Source: Lumbricus rubellus (taxonomy: Eukaryota > Annelida > Clitellata > Crassiclitellata > Lumbricidae). Taken from it: a stretch of DNA of 64,000 nucleotides. The notes beneath the pieces were generated by a model. The model was not told the origin of the DNA and made no database searches. It worked only from the letters and a program-made list of their open reading frames with translations. The DNA lies in the NCBI GenBank assembly GCA_945859605.1, contig OX243817.1, positions 33,220,790 through 33,284,789 on the forward strand, written 5' to 3'. Shown piece after piece: positions 12,984-24,018 of this stretch. Every line of letters begins with the position of its first letter. Position 1 is the first letter of the stretch. The position numbers and the translations under genes are program-made.

Positions 12984-15900
12984 CTGTGTAGAGTAAACAA
13001 AACCTGCAACTTATACCACTGGAAACTACCTTTTAAAAAAACTCTTACATAATAGTAATTATTATTACACATAGAATACAATGCACGAGAATAACAATCG
13101 GGCGCTCCGAATAAGCCGCTTAAATTCCAATTACCTAGCTCCCTATTACCCGCTTCATGTTATCCGCTACGAAATGTCGCTTCAAATTGCCCGGCTCCGA
13201 ATGGCCTTAGAATCCTCTCACCCTAAAGTGTATGCCTATCAACAATTCATTTGAACGATGGTCCTGTCCTTCAGCTCTCAGGTGCTTGTAACAGATTATG
13301 GTGGAGTCTGGACATTGGACAACGTAGCGGAGAATTTTGCGACATTCAGATATGGCAGAGCTACGCTTTTCTAGTAAAGATAGTTAACCTTGATAAAAAA
13401 ATAATGCTATAAAAATTAAGATAACTCACCACTGATGCCAGTGACAGTTTCAATGATGTCTTTAGTGTTTTCGGGTATGGTGATCTTAACTCGAAGCGTT
13501 TCCAGACTTTGTGGATTTGCCATCTTAAAGAGACGTTGAAAGACGTCATTAATAATAAAATGCAGCTGACGCGATCGGAACATCTTCACATATTTTCTTA
13601 TGTCGTCTGGTGTTCTGCAGTAAGTGTAGACCATGATGCTTTGCCATAACTCTGCAGCAGTGCAAGGGACGTTCTGGTTACTCAGATCTTTCAACGCTTC
13701 ACGTACTGGTCGTTCTTCTTTGGAGGGTATTTGCTCACTGTCCAACAAATCCAGTTGTTCATTGAACGACTTCGCCGGAATTTCATCCGAGCCAGGATGA
13801 GTCGTCTCCACATGTGTGCCGATGACCCATCCTGTAATAAAAAAATCCAGACAACAAAGTTGTAGGCCTAATAACAGTAACTTTAAAAGTAAGGCCAGTC
13901 GGTTAAGTTAAGGTATTTTCTAGCCAGTTAGTTAAGGCATGGCCAGTGAGTGAGTCACGGTAAGACTAGGCCTATAACTTTAATCTAAGGCTATGATAAG
14001 TTATAGTAGGCCTAGCCCAAATTTTGCAAAGTAGACATCATTATTATAATGAGCGAGTGCATCAAAGTTATAATTAGTTAAGACAAAGCATGGAAGTTAA
14101 GATAATGCAATAGTAGGTGAAAGTAAAGCTAATGGCTCTAAGTTAAAGAAGGACTATCGTGAATTAAAGTAGCCGGTAGGCTACTTGTGGGTTTTACGAC
14201 CCCTAAGAAGTAGGCTAACGTTGCAGCGTTGTTATGTTGAATAAATCCAACTTCTAGTTTGCCGAGACTCCTTTTCATTCATCCAGCTTCTGTTTATGCA
14301 ACAATTTGTTCCATAAATCCCACTTCTATTTCGTAAGTGAATATTTTTCATCAATCTAAATTCTATTTCATTGATACTTATTGTTTATCATTCCAGCTTC
14401 AATATCAGCAAAATTACTGCACTAACCCTAACCGACCCTCACGGCGCCTAACCAGAGCCTTAACCGACCCTCACGTGCGAAATCCCTCTTCTATTTCGTC
14501 GGAAAATATTTTTCATCGAATTGTTAAGTTTTAGGGTTCGTAAAACACACAAGTACCAAGTAGCCTAATACTAGTAGCCTAGTTGAGGTAAGGCCTGAAA
14601 ATAAAGGCAATGCGTATTATCATGTATGTGCGTATGTGCTATTGTGTAGGCATAGGTTTCAAGACAATTTACATAGACCTAGCGCTTTGCAAGAATCTCA
14701 CATAACGAGCTGCATAATGAGAGATGGAAATTTGAGGCGATATTTCTTTATCCGATCCCTTTTCAATGTAGTCCAAACTAGCATGACCTTTGGATGCAAT
14801 AATATTGGGCTATATGAAGCGGGAATTCACACATTATGCATTTTAATTCAAGTAGGCCTACTGTTTATTTTCAACCCAATAGTATGTCACTATGTCTGAC
14901 ATTCTAAACTTCCTGATATTACAGGGTGGCCATAAAAAAGTAACCCCTACGGTTTTTTGCCAATATCGTGGTTAAAAGTAAGAATTCTCAGATGAAAATT
15001 AATTTTACAGGCTTAGTTCCTTACTATTAGCCTACATGCACTACACAGTAACAACTGTAGACTTCCCTGTTGGCTTTCAAGCATGGTTTCACAACGAGTT
15101 GTCAAACCTCACACAAACATCATGGTACAAAACCAGCAGAAGAGGTCATGAACAATCTCACAGCTAATCTGCACAACGTAGCCAGTGTTTAATCTAGTCC
15201 CCACCCGCTGGGGGGGAATTCAGGTTTCTGGGGGGGGGAGACAATCGAGGGTCCGAAGGACGCTCGTGAGGCGCGTAGCGCCGAGACCCGCAGGGGGAGG
15301 GGTATGGGGAGGGGGATGTGCCCCCTCCCCACCAGAAACTTTTTGAATTTCCACATTGCAATGGTAGCATTTTAAGGTACCATCTTAACAAAATACCTGT
15401 ACTTTTTCAGAGCCCCATTAAAAACTTTTTGAATTTCCACATTGCAATGGTAGCATTTTAAGGTACCATCTTACCAAATACCTGTACTTTTTCAGAGCCC
15501 CATTAAAAACTTTTTGAATTTCCACATCGCAATGGTAGCATTTTAAGGTACCATCTTAACAAAATACCTGTACTTTTTCAGAGCCCCATTAAAAACTTTT
15601 GGAATTTCCACATTGCAATGGTAGCATTTTAAGGTACCATCTTACCAAAATACCTGTACTTTTTCAGAGCCCCATTAGAAACTTTTTGAATTTCCACATT
15701 GCAATGGTAGCATTTTAAGGTACCATCTTACCAAAATACCTGTACTTTTTCAGAGCCCCATTAGAAACTTTTTGAATTTCCACATTGCAATGGTAGCATT
15801 TTACAGTGTACATCTTTTCAGTGCTTATAAGAGTGGACTTCAATAAATATAAGCAACACATAACAAATATTTTGGGGGTTTATTTCCACACTGTAATGGT

Positions 15901-18900
15901 AGGCCTCCTCTTTTAAGGTGCTATTTTAGCAAAATAACTCCATTAGACTATTCAGTACTGATAAAAAAGTGTTTTAGGATCTAATATAATATATGATTAT
16001 AACTACAATGAAAATATCTTTATGTATAGAGTTCAGCAGCTCAGTTCTCCTGTTGCTGAGTTATTCTAATGAATAAATGCAGACATGAATATAATAGTAT
16101 CCTATATTTAAGCAGACTTTTCAGCACTATATCAGTTTAAACCTGTTTCCCAAGATGGTCCTGAATTGCTGACCAGGACATACTTTCTGAAATCATATTT
16201 AACGGTACACAAAAAACTACCGGTGCCAAATTCAAGAAACCATGTGTAGTAGTGATGTTGTTTTTAGGTTTTACTATTATATGTGTTCAAATAATAGGAC
16301 CAAACATTTTGAAATTTTAGGCCTACAGTTTGAAATTTGAAGGATACCACTGTTGAGAAGCCATTTAGTTGTACAAAAGTAGCATTTGTACAAATATTAG
16401 CATTAAGTTATTCTCATTTTAGCAGGATTGTGTCATATTTTATAATAGTAAATAATAATATAATATCCATTAAACATATAATAATAAATAATATTACAGT
16501 ATGTTATAACAATTCACGTAATATGATGATGTAAACAGCAACTAAAACTATAAGCATTTTGTCAAATTTTCTGGAGAGGATGTCATATCTGTTTTTAGTT
16601 GTGCAAAAATAGTGTTTATACAAATATATACAGTAAGTTATACTAATTGCAACATGATAGTATCATATATAATAATAGTAAATAATAAATAATAATCATA
16701 TAATAGTAAATAATATATTATAACACTTCATATAAAACAACGATGAAAATAGTAATTAAAAACCAATATCATTTTGTCAAATTTTTCTGGGGGGGGGGAA
16801 AAGTCAATCCTGGGGGGGGGGGAACTTTCCCCCCCCAGAGACGTCTAGATTAAACACTGCAACGTAGCATCCAAAATAAACAACTTAGGCCTACCTTCAT
16901 CCATGTATTTAACCAGATGGTCACGACGGGTCTTGATGAGAGCTTCTCTCAGACATTCAAAAGAGTAATCAGTTCTAATGAGAAGATAGTTTCTCTGCCT
17001 CGAGTTTGTTTCTTCCCGTATTTCTTCATGTTCGACTTCACTGATCGCATAGTCCGTATCATAACTTTCTCTACTGCCGTGTAGGACGATGGCAGGTTCA
17101 CAGAAGTCATTGACAATTTTTCGAATAAGAACTGGAGAAACGTTTTTCAAGCGGTCATAGTTTTTCCGCGACATAGGAGATTGTCCTGCAAGGCAAGCGA
17201 TGAATTATTATTCTGGGTTCCATATGATAACAAATATTTTGCAGTAGCCTATGCTATTTGTCGCAATTCGACAGGTTCAAATGCAAATTATAGCTGGTCA
17301 GGCTAGATCCTAAGAGAAACTTTATTGCTCAGAATTGTACAGGTCGATATGTAAGCTAGACATTGGACTGCTGTCTTTTAAATGTGCCCACTAAATAATA
17401 AGTAGGCCTAGTATAATAAGATATTTAAACCAGATTTTTTTTACGCGAAGTGATAGTAATAATTTTCGTTTTATTTCAAATTTATTCAGGGCAATTCATA
17501 GTAGGCTATAAACGGATGATAACCATTCGAATTTAACTGTGGGCTGCCATACAAGGCGTCCATCACATCCTACTGTCTAGTTTACCAGCGCCATCTGACG
17601 AATGGAAGGTTGAGTGGACTTTTGGGAGGGTAGCAGGAAGCGGTCCCGCATCCGAGCGCTCTTCGTGCCAGTGTGTTATCAATGCCCTAACCTCCTTCCC
17701 CACATATAGTCCACAATGTGTAATTATAGGCCTGCATAGTAAATAATCTACATGGAAGAAGTGTAGGCCTACAAATAAATCACCAGAAATTTAGCAAATG
17801 AAATTTCTCTATAGAGGTTAGCTAAACTTATAGGCCTGCTTCCACGAGCTCGTCTATTTTTTAATTAACTGAAAAGTAAACACAAAGGCGATTTTTTAAA
17901 TATTCAGTAGGCCAAACCTTTTTTGCTTCCTTCAAGCAGATTAGCAACATGCTTCTGCTCGTTCCTTTTCATTTCAAAGATAAACTTGTTGAATATGTCT
18001 GCCGGTGCTTTTCTCAAGTGATTGTAACAAAGCTGGATTCGGTTGAAGAGATTCTTGTCCGCTACCAACGCCTCTTTCAGGCTGTTTCCAATAACATCTG
18101 TCGACCACAAACTGGTAATAACTTGGATGTTGATATGAGTGCATCTTTCTAGGACGGGTTGATTTTCGGAAAGAACTTTAACGTGATTGCCAGAACCTTT
18201 AAACATAAATGACTCTCACGCAAAGTAGTTATTTCAAGGCCTAAATAGAAACACTTTGCATAAGAGTAGAGTAAGGACGGCCGGTGACAATATGAAAATT
18301 TACATTTCTAAACTTGGCAAACTTGAGGGACGCCATTCAGTTAGGCCCTACAAGTGCAAATACAATTAATAAGTTAATATAATTATGTGCAAACATTATA
18401 TTAAAAGTCGAATATAGGCCTATGCATCCTAATACAATAGTATAGACTACTATTTCATATATCGTAATAGCAAATAATTATCATTGTCATTATGTGCCCT
18501 AATAGTGAATATATGCCATTGTGTATCAGCATGATATACTAATAATATTAGTAGCCTATTATAGTAGTTCGTAGGCCTACAATAATATTGGCAACAGTAC
18601 TTCATGGCTATTATCATTTTGCTATATTTTTGTGGGAAGTCATTTATGAGGAACTTCCCCCAAGAAATGGCTAATGATTAAACACTTCGTTTAGCTTTGC
18701 AAGTGCTTCAAGTTCAAGGGTCGCTAATTTGCTTCTCTGCTGATTTCCTTAAGACACTTCCGACCTTTGTTTAGTTGCTGGAAGCCTGGAACCCACTATA
18801 GACATCGCTCCTATATACACCTCTCCTCTGTATAAGCCCCTACTTCCCGTTCTGCCAGTGGCAAATAGGCCTACTATAATAAATGTATAACAATATCACA

Positions 18901-21258
18901 CGACGTAAAGTTCGTCTATACTTACCAACAGTGGGTGGGCAAAGATTTTCTTTTACAGATTCATATTTAGGTCTGCTTTGCAGTCCTCGCCTTCGACCTG
19001 AAAATTTATATTTAGTCATCTTAATCTTTGCATTTCGTCTGAGGCCATTAACCTAATTCACAGGCCTATCAACGTTCAACCAACAATGATATTATGCTGT
19101 CAGGAGCAGGGCTGACGAGAGAATTTCCGGGTCACTCTATGGACAGACCAGTCAATGTAGGCCTAACTATATGACCTCGACACTACAAGAAAATTTGGTT
19201 TAGAAACAATTGAAATACTGAAAGCACAATACATGTAGGCCTATGCCATGATCTACGATGCTATAGTATTTGTATAAACATTAAACAATATAGGCCTACT
19301 TTTATTTGGCCACTATTTTGAAGTTTAAAGTTTAAACGTATTGATAGACCTATAAATTTGGTATATTTCAAAATATTATATTTAAAAGAGCATAAACCGT
19401 AAACTTTGAGTGGGCTTATAGCTAGGACTAGGCCTACTTGTAGGCCTACCACGCCCGGGCCCTGAAAGTCGCCGGAACTCTGAGCATTTACCCCTGCTCT
19501 CACTCGGCGGGCTTGGTCAGGAGTAGGCCTATAGTAATCATTATGATCAGATTTGGCTCCAATAGTCCAAGTTCAGATGAAGAGATCATTCAGGAAAATT
19601 ACATGTAGGCCTATGAGCTGTAATAATAATCATTATATAGGCTAAGCTTACTACCAAATTCCCATATCTTCTTCTCGTCTCCTTCGTTCTTCTTCTCAAC
19701 CCCCGCGCCTATAGGGCCTATGCTATCACACTCACCATGCAGCTCTTTTCTTTTTTCTCTACAGATAGCCTACATGTGCGTAACACATTTTATGTAGACA
19801 GCAGACTAAGGCTACCTGGTATAATTGTAGGCCTACATCCCTACCTCTTTTGTCTCGTTGATTTTTGGGCGGCATCATGCGAAATGACGCTCATTCAGGA
19901 AAGTATCATGTTTACGTTGTTTCATCCGCGGAGAGCATCAGAGTAGGACTAGGCCTACTGGAGAGCTACAAGTAATGTGACCACAAAACTATTGTACATC
20001 TATTCGCAAGGCATTAATTATCAAGCTATCACCCTACTTTTGTGTTAGCCTCTTTCACATAGAGTCTTTGGCGTCGTATTAATTAAAATACGGACATTAA
20101 TACGGTATTTTAATAGCCTAGACTAGAGGTAGGCCCTATCGATAGATGTACAAAACAGCATAAAAGACTTAGAAAACATAAATAAATACATACATACATG
20201 CACACATAGGCCTACATACATGCATAAATACATACATACATACATACATGCATACATACATACATGCATAAATACATACATACATAGGCCTACATACATA
20301 CATACATACATACATACATACACACATACATACATACAGTGTGAAAATTGTGGAAAAATAACTGGGGGTTGGCCTATGATAAACTTGAAATTAGGGTATG
20401 AAAAACATACTTTAATATGGGGCTCTAAGAAAGACTGAGGGGTTGAACCCCCCTCCCTGCAATTCTTACCCTGCATACATACATGCATACATATACATCG
20501 ACAACATAGACCTACCTTCATTTGAGCTTCAACCTATCCGTTGACACAATCAGGTTTCTGTACACATGCAGGGTTTAAAGCGGGTGGTCACGCGTGGGAA
20601 CAGCTTTCCACTATTCTCTAAATCTTTGCTTGCGTTCCCACGGCTCACCATGCACTGAACTCTGAAAGCACGTGCGTTCTAATAAACTCTTCTTCAGCGT
20701 TCCCGCTGCTCACACATTCAGCGTTCCAACTGGTCTCCAAAACCACTTTAACCACGTAGGCCTATAGGCTGTAGCGAACACCTGCCTTGCCTTGCCTAGC
20801 TGTAGCCTATACATTTAAGGCAATGTAGGCAAAAGACAGCTGCTCGATAATGAACTCGCAACCGTTAGAAAATTCATATAAAATTTTTGAAGTTATGTAG
20901 TAGGCCAACCGTTATACGGACTAAACGCGTAGGCCTATAGGCTAACGCCAGTTACGATAAATTGCAAGTAGGCCGATAGGCTACTTGTAGGCCTAACAGC
21001 AGGCCTAAGCGTAACCTAGGCCTATAGCAAAGATTCTTTGACATTAACAACGGACGCTTAGGCTACTTCAACCACGTTGTTGACATAATCCGATTTACCG
21101 GAAATCGTTGTTTGCTATCGGTAGATGTAGGCTAATAGCTGCAGTTTAACGTCAGTGTGTGATAACAAAGATCATTACAAAGATCATTAGCGACGACCTC
21201 CTCCTTTACCCAGGCTTGGGACTGGCAGTGGCAGAGTGTAACCAGTAGCGGAGTTCAT
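12250..21258 (-). CDS. Gene A: CARD-CARD-TRADD-N-like protein with basic C-terminal tail
   Basis: Well-supported exons are 18997-18926, 18196-17918, 17185-16895, 13831-13430 and the terminal 12983-12250 (stop at 12250). All junctions are phase 1. A possible first exon is 21258-21210 (ATG, 16 codons, phase 1 donor); with it the model is 1827 nt, 608 aa. Content: a short linker, CARD-like 1 (about residues 41-133), CARD-like 2 (134-230), a TRADD-N-like domain (231-364) and a 244-residue low-complexity tail with a nuclear-localisation-like RKKVRKKE. Each folded exon has a closer relative in gene B than elsewhere in the window. CARD and TRADD-N domains are adaptor modules of death-fold and NF-kB type signalling. 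No enzyme domain is present. The start exon is the weak point; the true 5' end may differ. Confidence 0.65.
13430..13831 (-). CDS. Gene A exon: TRADD-N-like domain
   Basis: Symmetric 402-nt exon (TTACAG|GATGG to CAGTG|GTGAG). The core reads SIMVYTYCRTPDDIRKYV then FRSRQLHFIINDVFQRLF, followed by an alternating hydrophobic strand. This matches the strand-helix-helix-strand layout of the TRADD N-terminal domain (hydrophobic strand, CxTxxD/E, Y/F helix, RxxL helix). It is about 35-40 percent like the gene B exon at 29246-29635 by eye, including the shared IMVYTYC.TP.D core. Confidence 0.65.
15183..16859. mobile_element. hAT-like non-autonomous element with 86-bp internal repeats
   Basis: Ends CAGTGTTTAATCTAG (15183) and CTAGATTAAACACTG (16859) are perfect inverted repeats. 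The flanks CAACGTAGC at 15174-15182 and 16860-16868 are an 8-9 bp target duplication. CAGTG termini and an 8-bp duplication are typical of hAT. G- and C-runs follow both ends. The interior holds six 86-bp tandem units and an AT-rich half, with no transposase. It lies in the gene A intron only about 26-35 bp downstream of the exon ending at 16895. Confidence 0.85.
15336..15800. repeat. Minisatellite, six units of about 86 bp
   Basis: GAATTTCCAC recurs at 15345, 15431, 15516, 15602, 15688 and 15774, spacing 85-86 bp. Each unit carries AATGGTAGCATTTTAAGG and CAGAGCCCCATTA. The units are nearly identical, so the array is young or homogenised. It lies inside the hAT-like element. Confidence 0.9.
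16895..17185 (-). CDS. Gene A exon: CARD-like domain 2
   Basis: Symmetric 291-nt exon (TTGCAG|GACAAT to GAAG|GTAGGC). It starts GQSPMSRKNYDRL and ends near SFECLREALIKTRRDHLV. It aligns along its whole length with the gene B exon 30707-31015 (shared DTDxAIS.xxxExI and FxxLREALIxTxxxH). The CARD assignment rests on the six-helix-like pattern and the terminal L-xxA-L-xxT-xxxH helix; it is a divergent member. Confidence 0.65.
17918..18196 (-). CDS. Gene A exon: CARD-like domain 1
   Basis: Symmetric 279-nt exon. The final helix pair FIFEMKRNEQKHVANLLEG is the typical CARD ending (F-xx-AL-xx-xx-Q-xHxA-xLL). It matches the gene B exon 41033-41326, which ends AMQDNEQKHVANLLS. The flanking introns are phase 1. 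Confidence 0.7.
18926..18997 (-). CDS. Gene A exon: short 24-codon linker
   Basis: A 72-nt symmetric exon between TTTCAG|GTCGAAGG and GTTG|GTAAGTAT. It encodes a basic linker (RRRGLQSRPKYESVKENL). Found by splice sites and phase. Gene B has a linker exon of the same size at 26877-26948, but the sequences do not match. Confidence 0.55.
20176..20336 (+). repeat. TACA/CATA microsatellite
   Basis: Long run of TACA repeats broken by TGCATAAA and one AGGCCTA. A MITE (20337-20473) has inserted into it, and CATACATA duplicates flank that MITE. Confidence 0.9.
20337..20473 (+). mobile_element. hAT-like MITE, about 140 bp (copy 2)
   Basis: Starts CAGTGTGAAAATTGTGG and ends CAATTCTTACCCTG. CATACATA flanks both sides (20329-20336 and 20474-20481), although the surrounding microsatellite makes that duplication less informative. 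Same family as the copies at 10997, 27100 and 62659. Confidence 0.8.
21210..21258 (-). CDS. Possible first coding exon of gene A
   Basis: ATG at 21258-21256 opens 16 codons (MNSATGYTLPLPVPSL) and meets a phase 1 donor CCTGG|GTAAAGG, the phase gene A needs. No other evidence supports it, and the donor is not strong. The peptide has no recognised motif. Confidence 0.3.
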
Positions 21259-23935
21259 TGTTTGCTAGGGGCAAACGCCGCGTTGCCTTAACTTTAGGCA
21301 CTTGAGAAGCCTAATAGGTTGCGGCCTAGGTCTATAACAAGGGGCCGTTACGATAATGGCTGGGCCGTGACGAGTAGGCTACCGGTAGGCCTATCAAATT
21401 GTTCAAAATGAGGAAGAAACGACTGGGCCAAGTGGAAAGAATGCATAATGCCCTGTAGCATGTAGGCTATAAGTAGGTCTAGTCCAACTAATTCAGGCCT
21501 AACTGGTTTTATCTTTGGTAGGCTAACCTATCGTTTTAACGTTCTAAAATTATTGGTCAAATGCAGCATTAGGCTTAGTTGTCATCAATCCAACAAGCGA
21601 GTTATTTCAATAGCAAAAATGGTAGGCTAAATTATAATTAGGCCTATAGGCTAGGCTGTAGTTTCAGAGATGGTCGAAAAGGCTACTCTGAGATAAGAAT
21701 TCTTGTTAAATAGAAACGGCATTGATAACAACATTTTTTTTAATGAATACAAATGGAATTTCTTAAAACAATCTCGGTGATATGGAAGCTAGATTGATGA
21801 ACAATGATTTTTAATTATGCCCTAAATAGAAGTCATATTGATGAAAAAAATAATCTCCGCCTAAATACGCCTATAAATGGGACTGTTGAAACGAAATCTT
21901 GCACAAGCAGAAGATGGATCGATGAAAAGGACTCTTGCCAAACTATAAATTGGATTGATTAGAAAGAATAATGTTTCAACGAGCGAGTTAATCATGACGG
22001 TAAAATGCACGTTTACCACACAAATATTATTTTTCATCAATACATCTTCAATTTAAGCAATATACTTTTTCATCAATCCTACTTCTACATGTATATATAT
22101 ATTAGCCTAAGCAAAATTAATTTCACCAATCCAACTTCTATTTATCTTAATTTTTTCTCATTCAATCAAACTTGTTTTCGACCAATGTTGGTTATAGGCC
22201 CTAACTTAGTCATGCAATGGCAAACAGGCTTAATTTGGAACGTTAAAACGATAATCAACCTTCTTTGCATTTCGTTGGGAACTTTCAGAGACTTTCATGC
22301 AGTAGGCTAAGCAATAGTAAGCATGTTTCTGTCTTTTGTTCCCACTGACAAAGAATCGTAATCGTAAACTCGGTACTTCTACAGCGCCCACAAAAGCAAA
22401 GTAGCGGGAACCAGTTTATTCAAATACAACTCACGAGGTGGTTGGTCTATCTAACAATCACTCACATTGCCATTATTCTGAGGCAGTTGCAAAAACTGAC
22501 ACTAGGTGTTGCCAGCATCGAAAGATTCTCAACCACAGCAACCATAAAATTATAATCTAAATTTTGTCACTGCCACAGCTGACACCACATTGCGAGCTTG
22601 AAAAGTTGGTAGCCTACACTATAGTATTGCCCCTTCATTACACATGCACCACATTGTTCTTAGAAATGTAACCATAGTTCTACACAACAACAAAAAACAC
22701 AGAATGTCTTTGAAAGTTAAACACGTTTTAATATTTTCATGAAATACAAAATAGCAAGGTAGGCCAAGACCAATTATTAGTCAAACAACAGATTTTAAAT
22801 GATTCCACGATATTATGCATCACATTATCCTTAGAATTATACTGTAACCGTATACACAACAAAAGAAAACACAGAATGTCTTTGAAAGTTAAACGCTTTT
22901 AAATCTTTTCATCAAATACAAAATAACAAGGCAGGTTAAGAACGTTTAGTAGAAAACAAACGAAATTAGATGATTGCCATGATCCCCACGGATAAGCTGT
23001 CTCTTATGAAATGCATTTATTAACCAACTGAAACCAATGAAGCAGTTTGCGGATAATGTTCGGACACCATGACAAAAGAAGTTACCAAACAATTTAAATG
23101 TCTTTAAGGAACTTACACAAGTAATCACAGGCCTGCCTATTATTGCCCTGCCTATGACCATTAACCTACGACAGCATTTCCAATTTGGTGTGTTCCGTGG
23201 AATCACAGGGCTCCATGAGGGGACAAGAATTCCTTGAACAAAATGGTAAAATTTTATAAAAGTGTTACACCTCAAATCATACTTCAACGTAAATACATTG
23301 GAAATTTCAATGGAAATTTCATTTTAAAATAATTTATATTCTAATTTTATGAATTAAAACTATACCTTGATCACTGTTTACTTTCTGGTATGATCGACAT
23401 AAAGTCATAAGGCAGACAGTGTAATTTTTATATGGACCCTAGCCAAGTCAGGGATGCTGTTTTCTGCACTTTTGCATTAAAGTTTGTTAGAAGCTAAAAC
23501 GATAATATAGAATCAACTAAATGCTGCACCTGATTACAAGAATCCAACTTTGAAGCATAAAAGCAAACATAAAAAATATGCAATAAGAAGAAGAAAAGCA
23601 TCAAGCACATTTAAATGTCACATATTCTCCATGTTGCATTGCACCAACTTACTTTGAAGTTTAAAGTTCACTTTTCACATGATCCATTTTGCTTCAAATG
23701 TGCTTGCATAAAAACAGAATTAAATTTACTGTTGGTAAAAATAAGTTTCCGATGGAAATATAATTTTGTGTAGGACTGTTTCCATAAAAAATTTCAAGTA
23801 AAAAGATTGGGAAGCACTGTTCTACGATTTATGCAAGCCTTTCAGATGATTTAAAAGCACATAGTAATTAACTAACAGTAGCATGAATTTCGTTACTATT
23901 ATTTCTATGTTTAACTGCTGTACTAACTCGAAAGT
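21259..23935. other. Intergenic region between gene B and gene A
   Basis: Contains the gene B 3' UTR (stop at 23936) and the gene A promoter. A 172-bp direct duplication lies at about 22651-22980 (CACAGAATGTCTTTGAAAG at 22698 and 22870). TAGGCCTA motifs are frequent to about 22.3 kb and almost absent after it. No coding exon is seen. Confidence 0.5.
22651..22980. repeat. Two-copy tandem duplication, about 172 bp
   Basis: Two diverged copies share TTCTTAGAA/CCTTAGAAT, CACAGAATGTCTTTGAAAG, TTAAACGCTTTTAAT and AAATACAAAATAACAAGG-type blocks at a constant offset of 172 bp. It lies downstream of the gene B stop. Confidence 0.7.
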
Positions 23936-24018
23936 TTAACGTGCAGCAATAAGTTGATTGACAGAGCCGACAAGTTCAGTTAATTCTTTGCAGACATCCA
24001 AACGTATTGTAACGTTCA
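23936..24018 (-). CDS. Gene B exon 10: C-terminal tail
   Basis: Acceptor TTCATTGCAG|TGAACG, 27 codons and TAA at 23936. Short amphipathic tail (RLDVCKELTELVGSVNQLI). The intron just before it could also be read as hydrophobic residues if retained. Confidence 0.55.

Noticed and set aside
15336..15800. Evenly spaced repeats that might suggest a CRISPR array
   Set aside because: Units are contiguous 86-bp tandem copies without unique spacers, within a eukaryotic transposon.
19728..19760. Alternative first exon for gene A ending CTGCATG|GTGAGT
   Set aside because: The phase 1 frame has a stop upstream without an ATG in between.
20123..20521. ORF rich in MYVCMYV
   Set aside because: Translation of a TACA microsatellite plus a MITE.
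23100..23240. Possible hAT end (CCGTGGAATCACAGGG) downstream of gene B
   Set aside because: No partner end or target duplication found.
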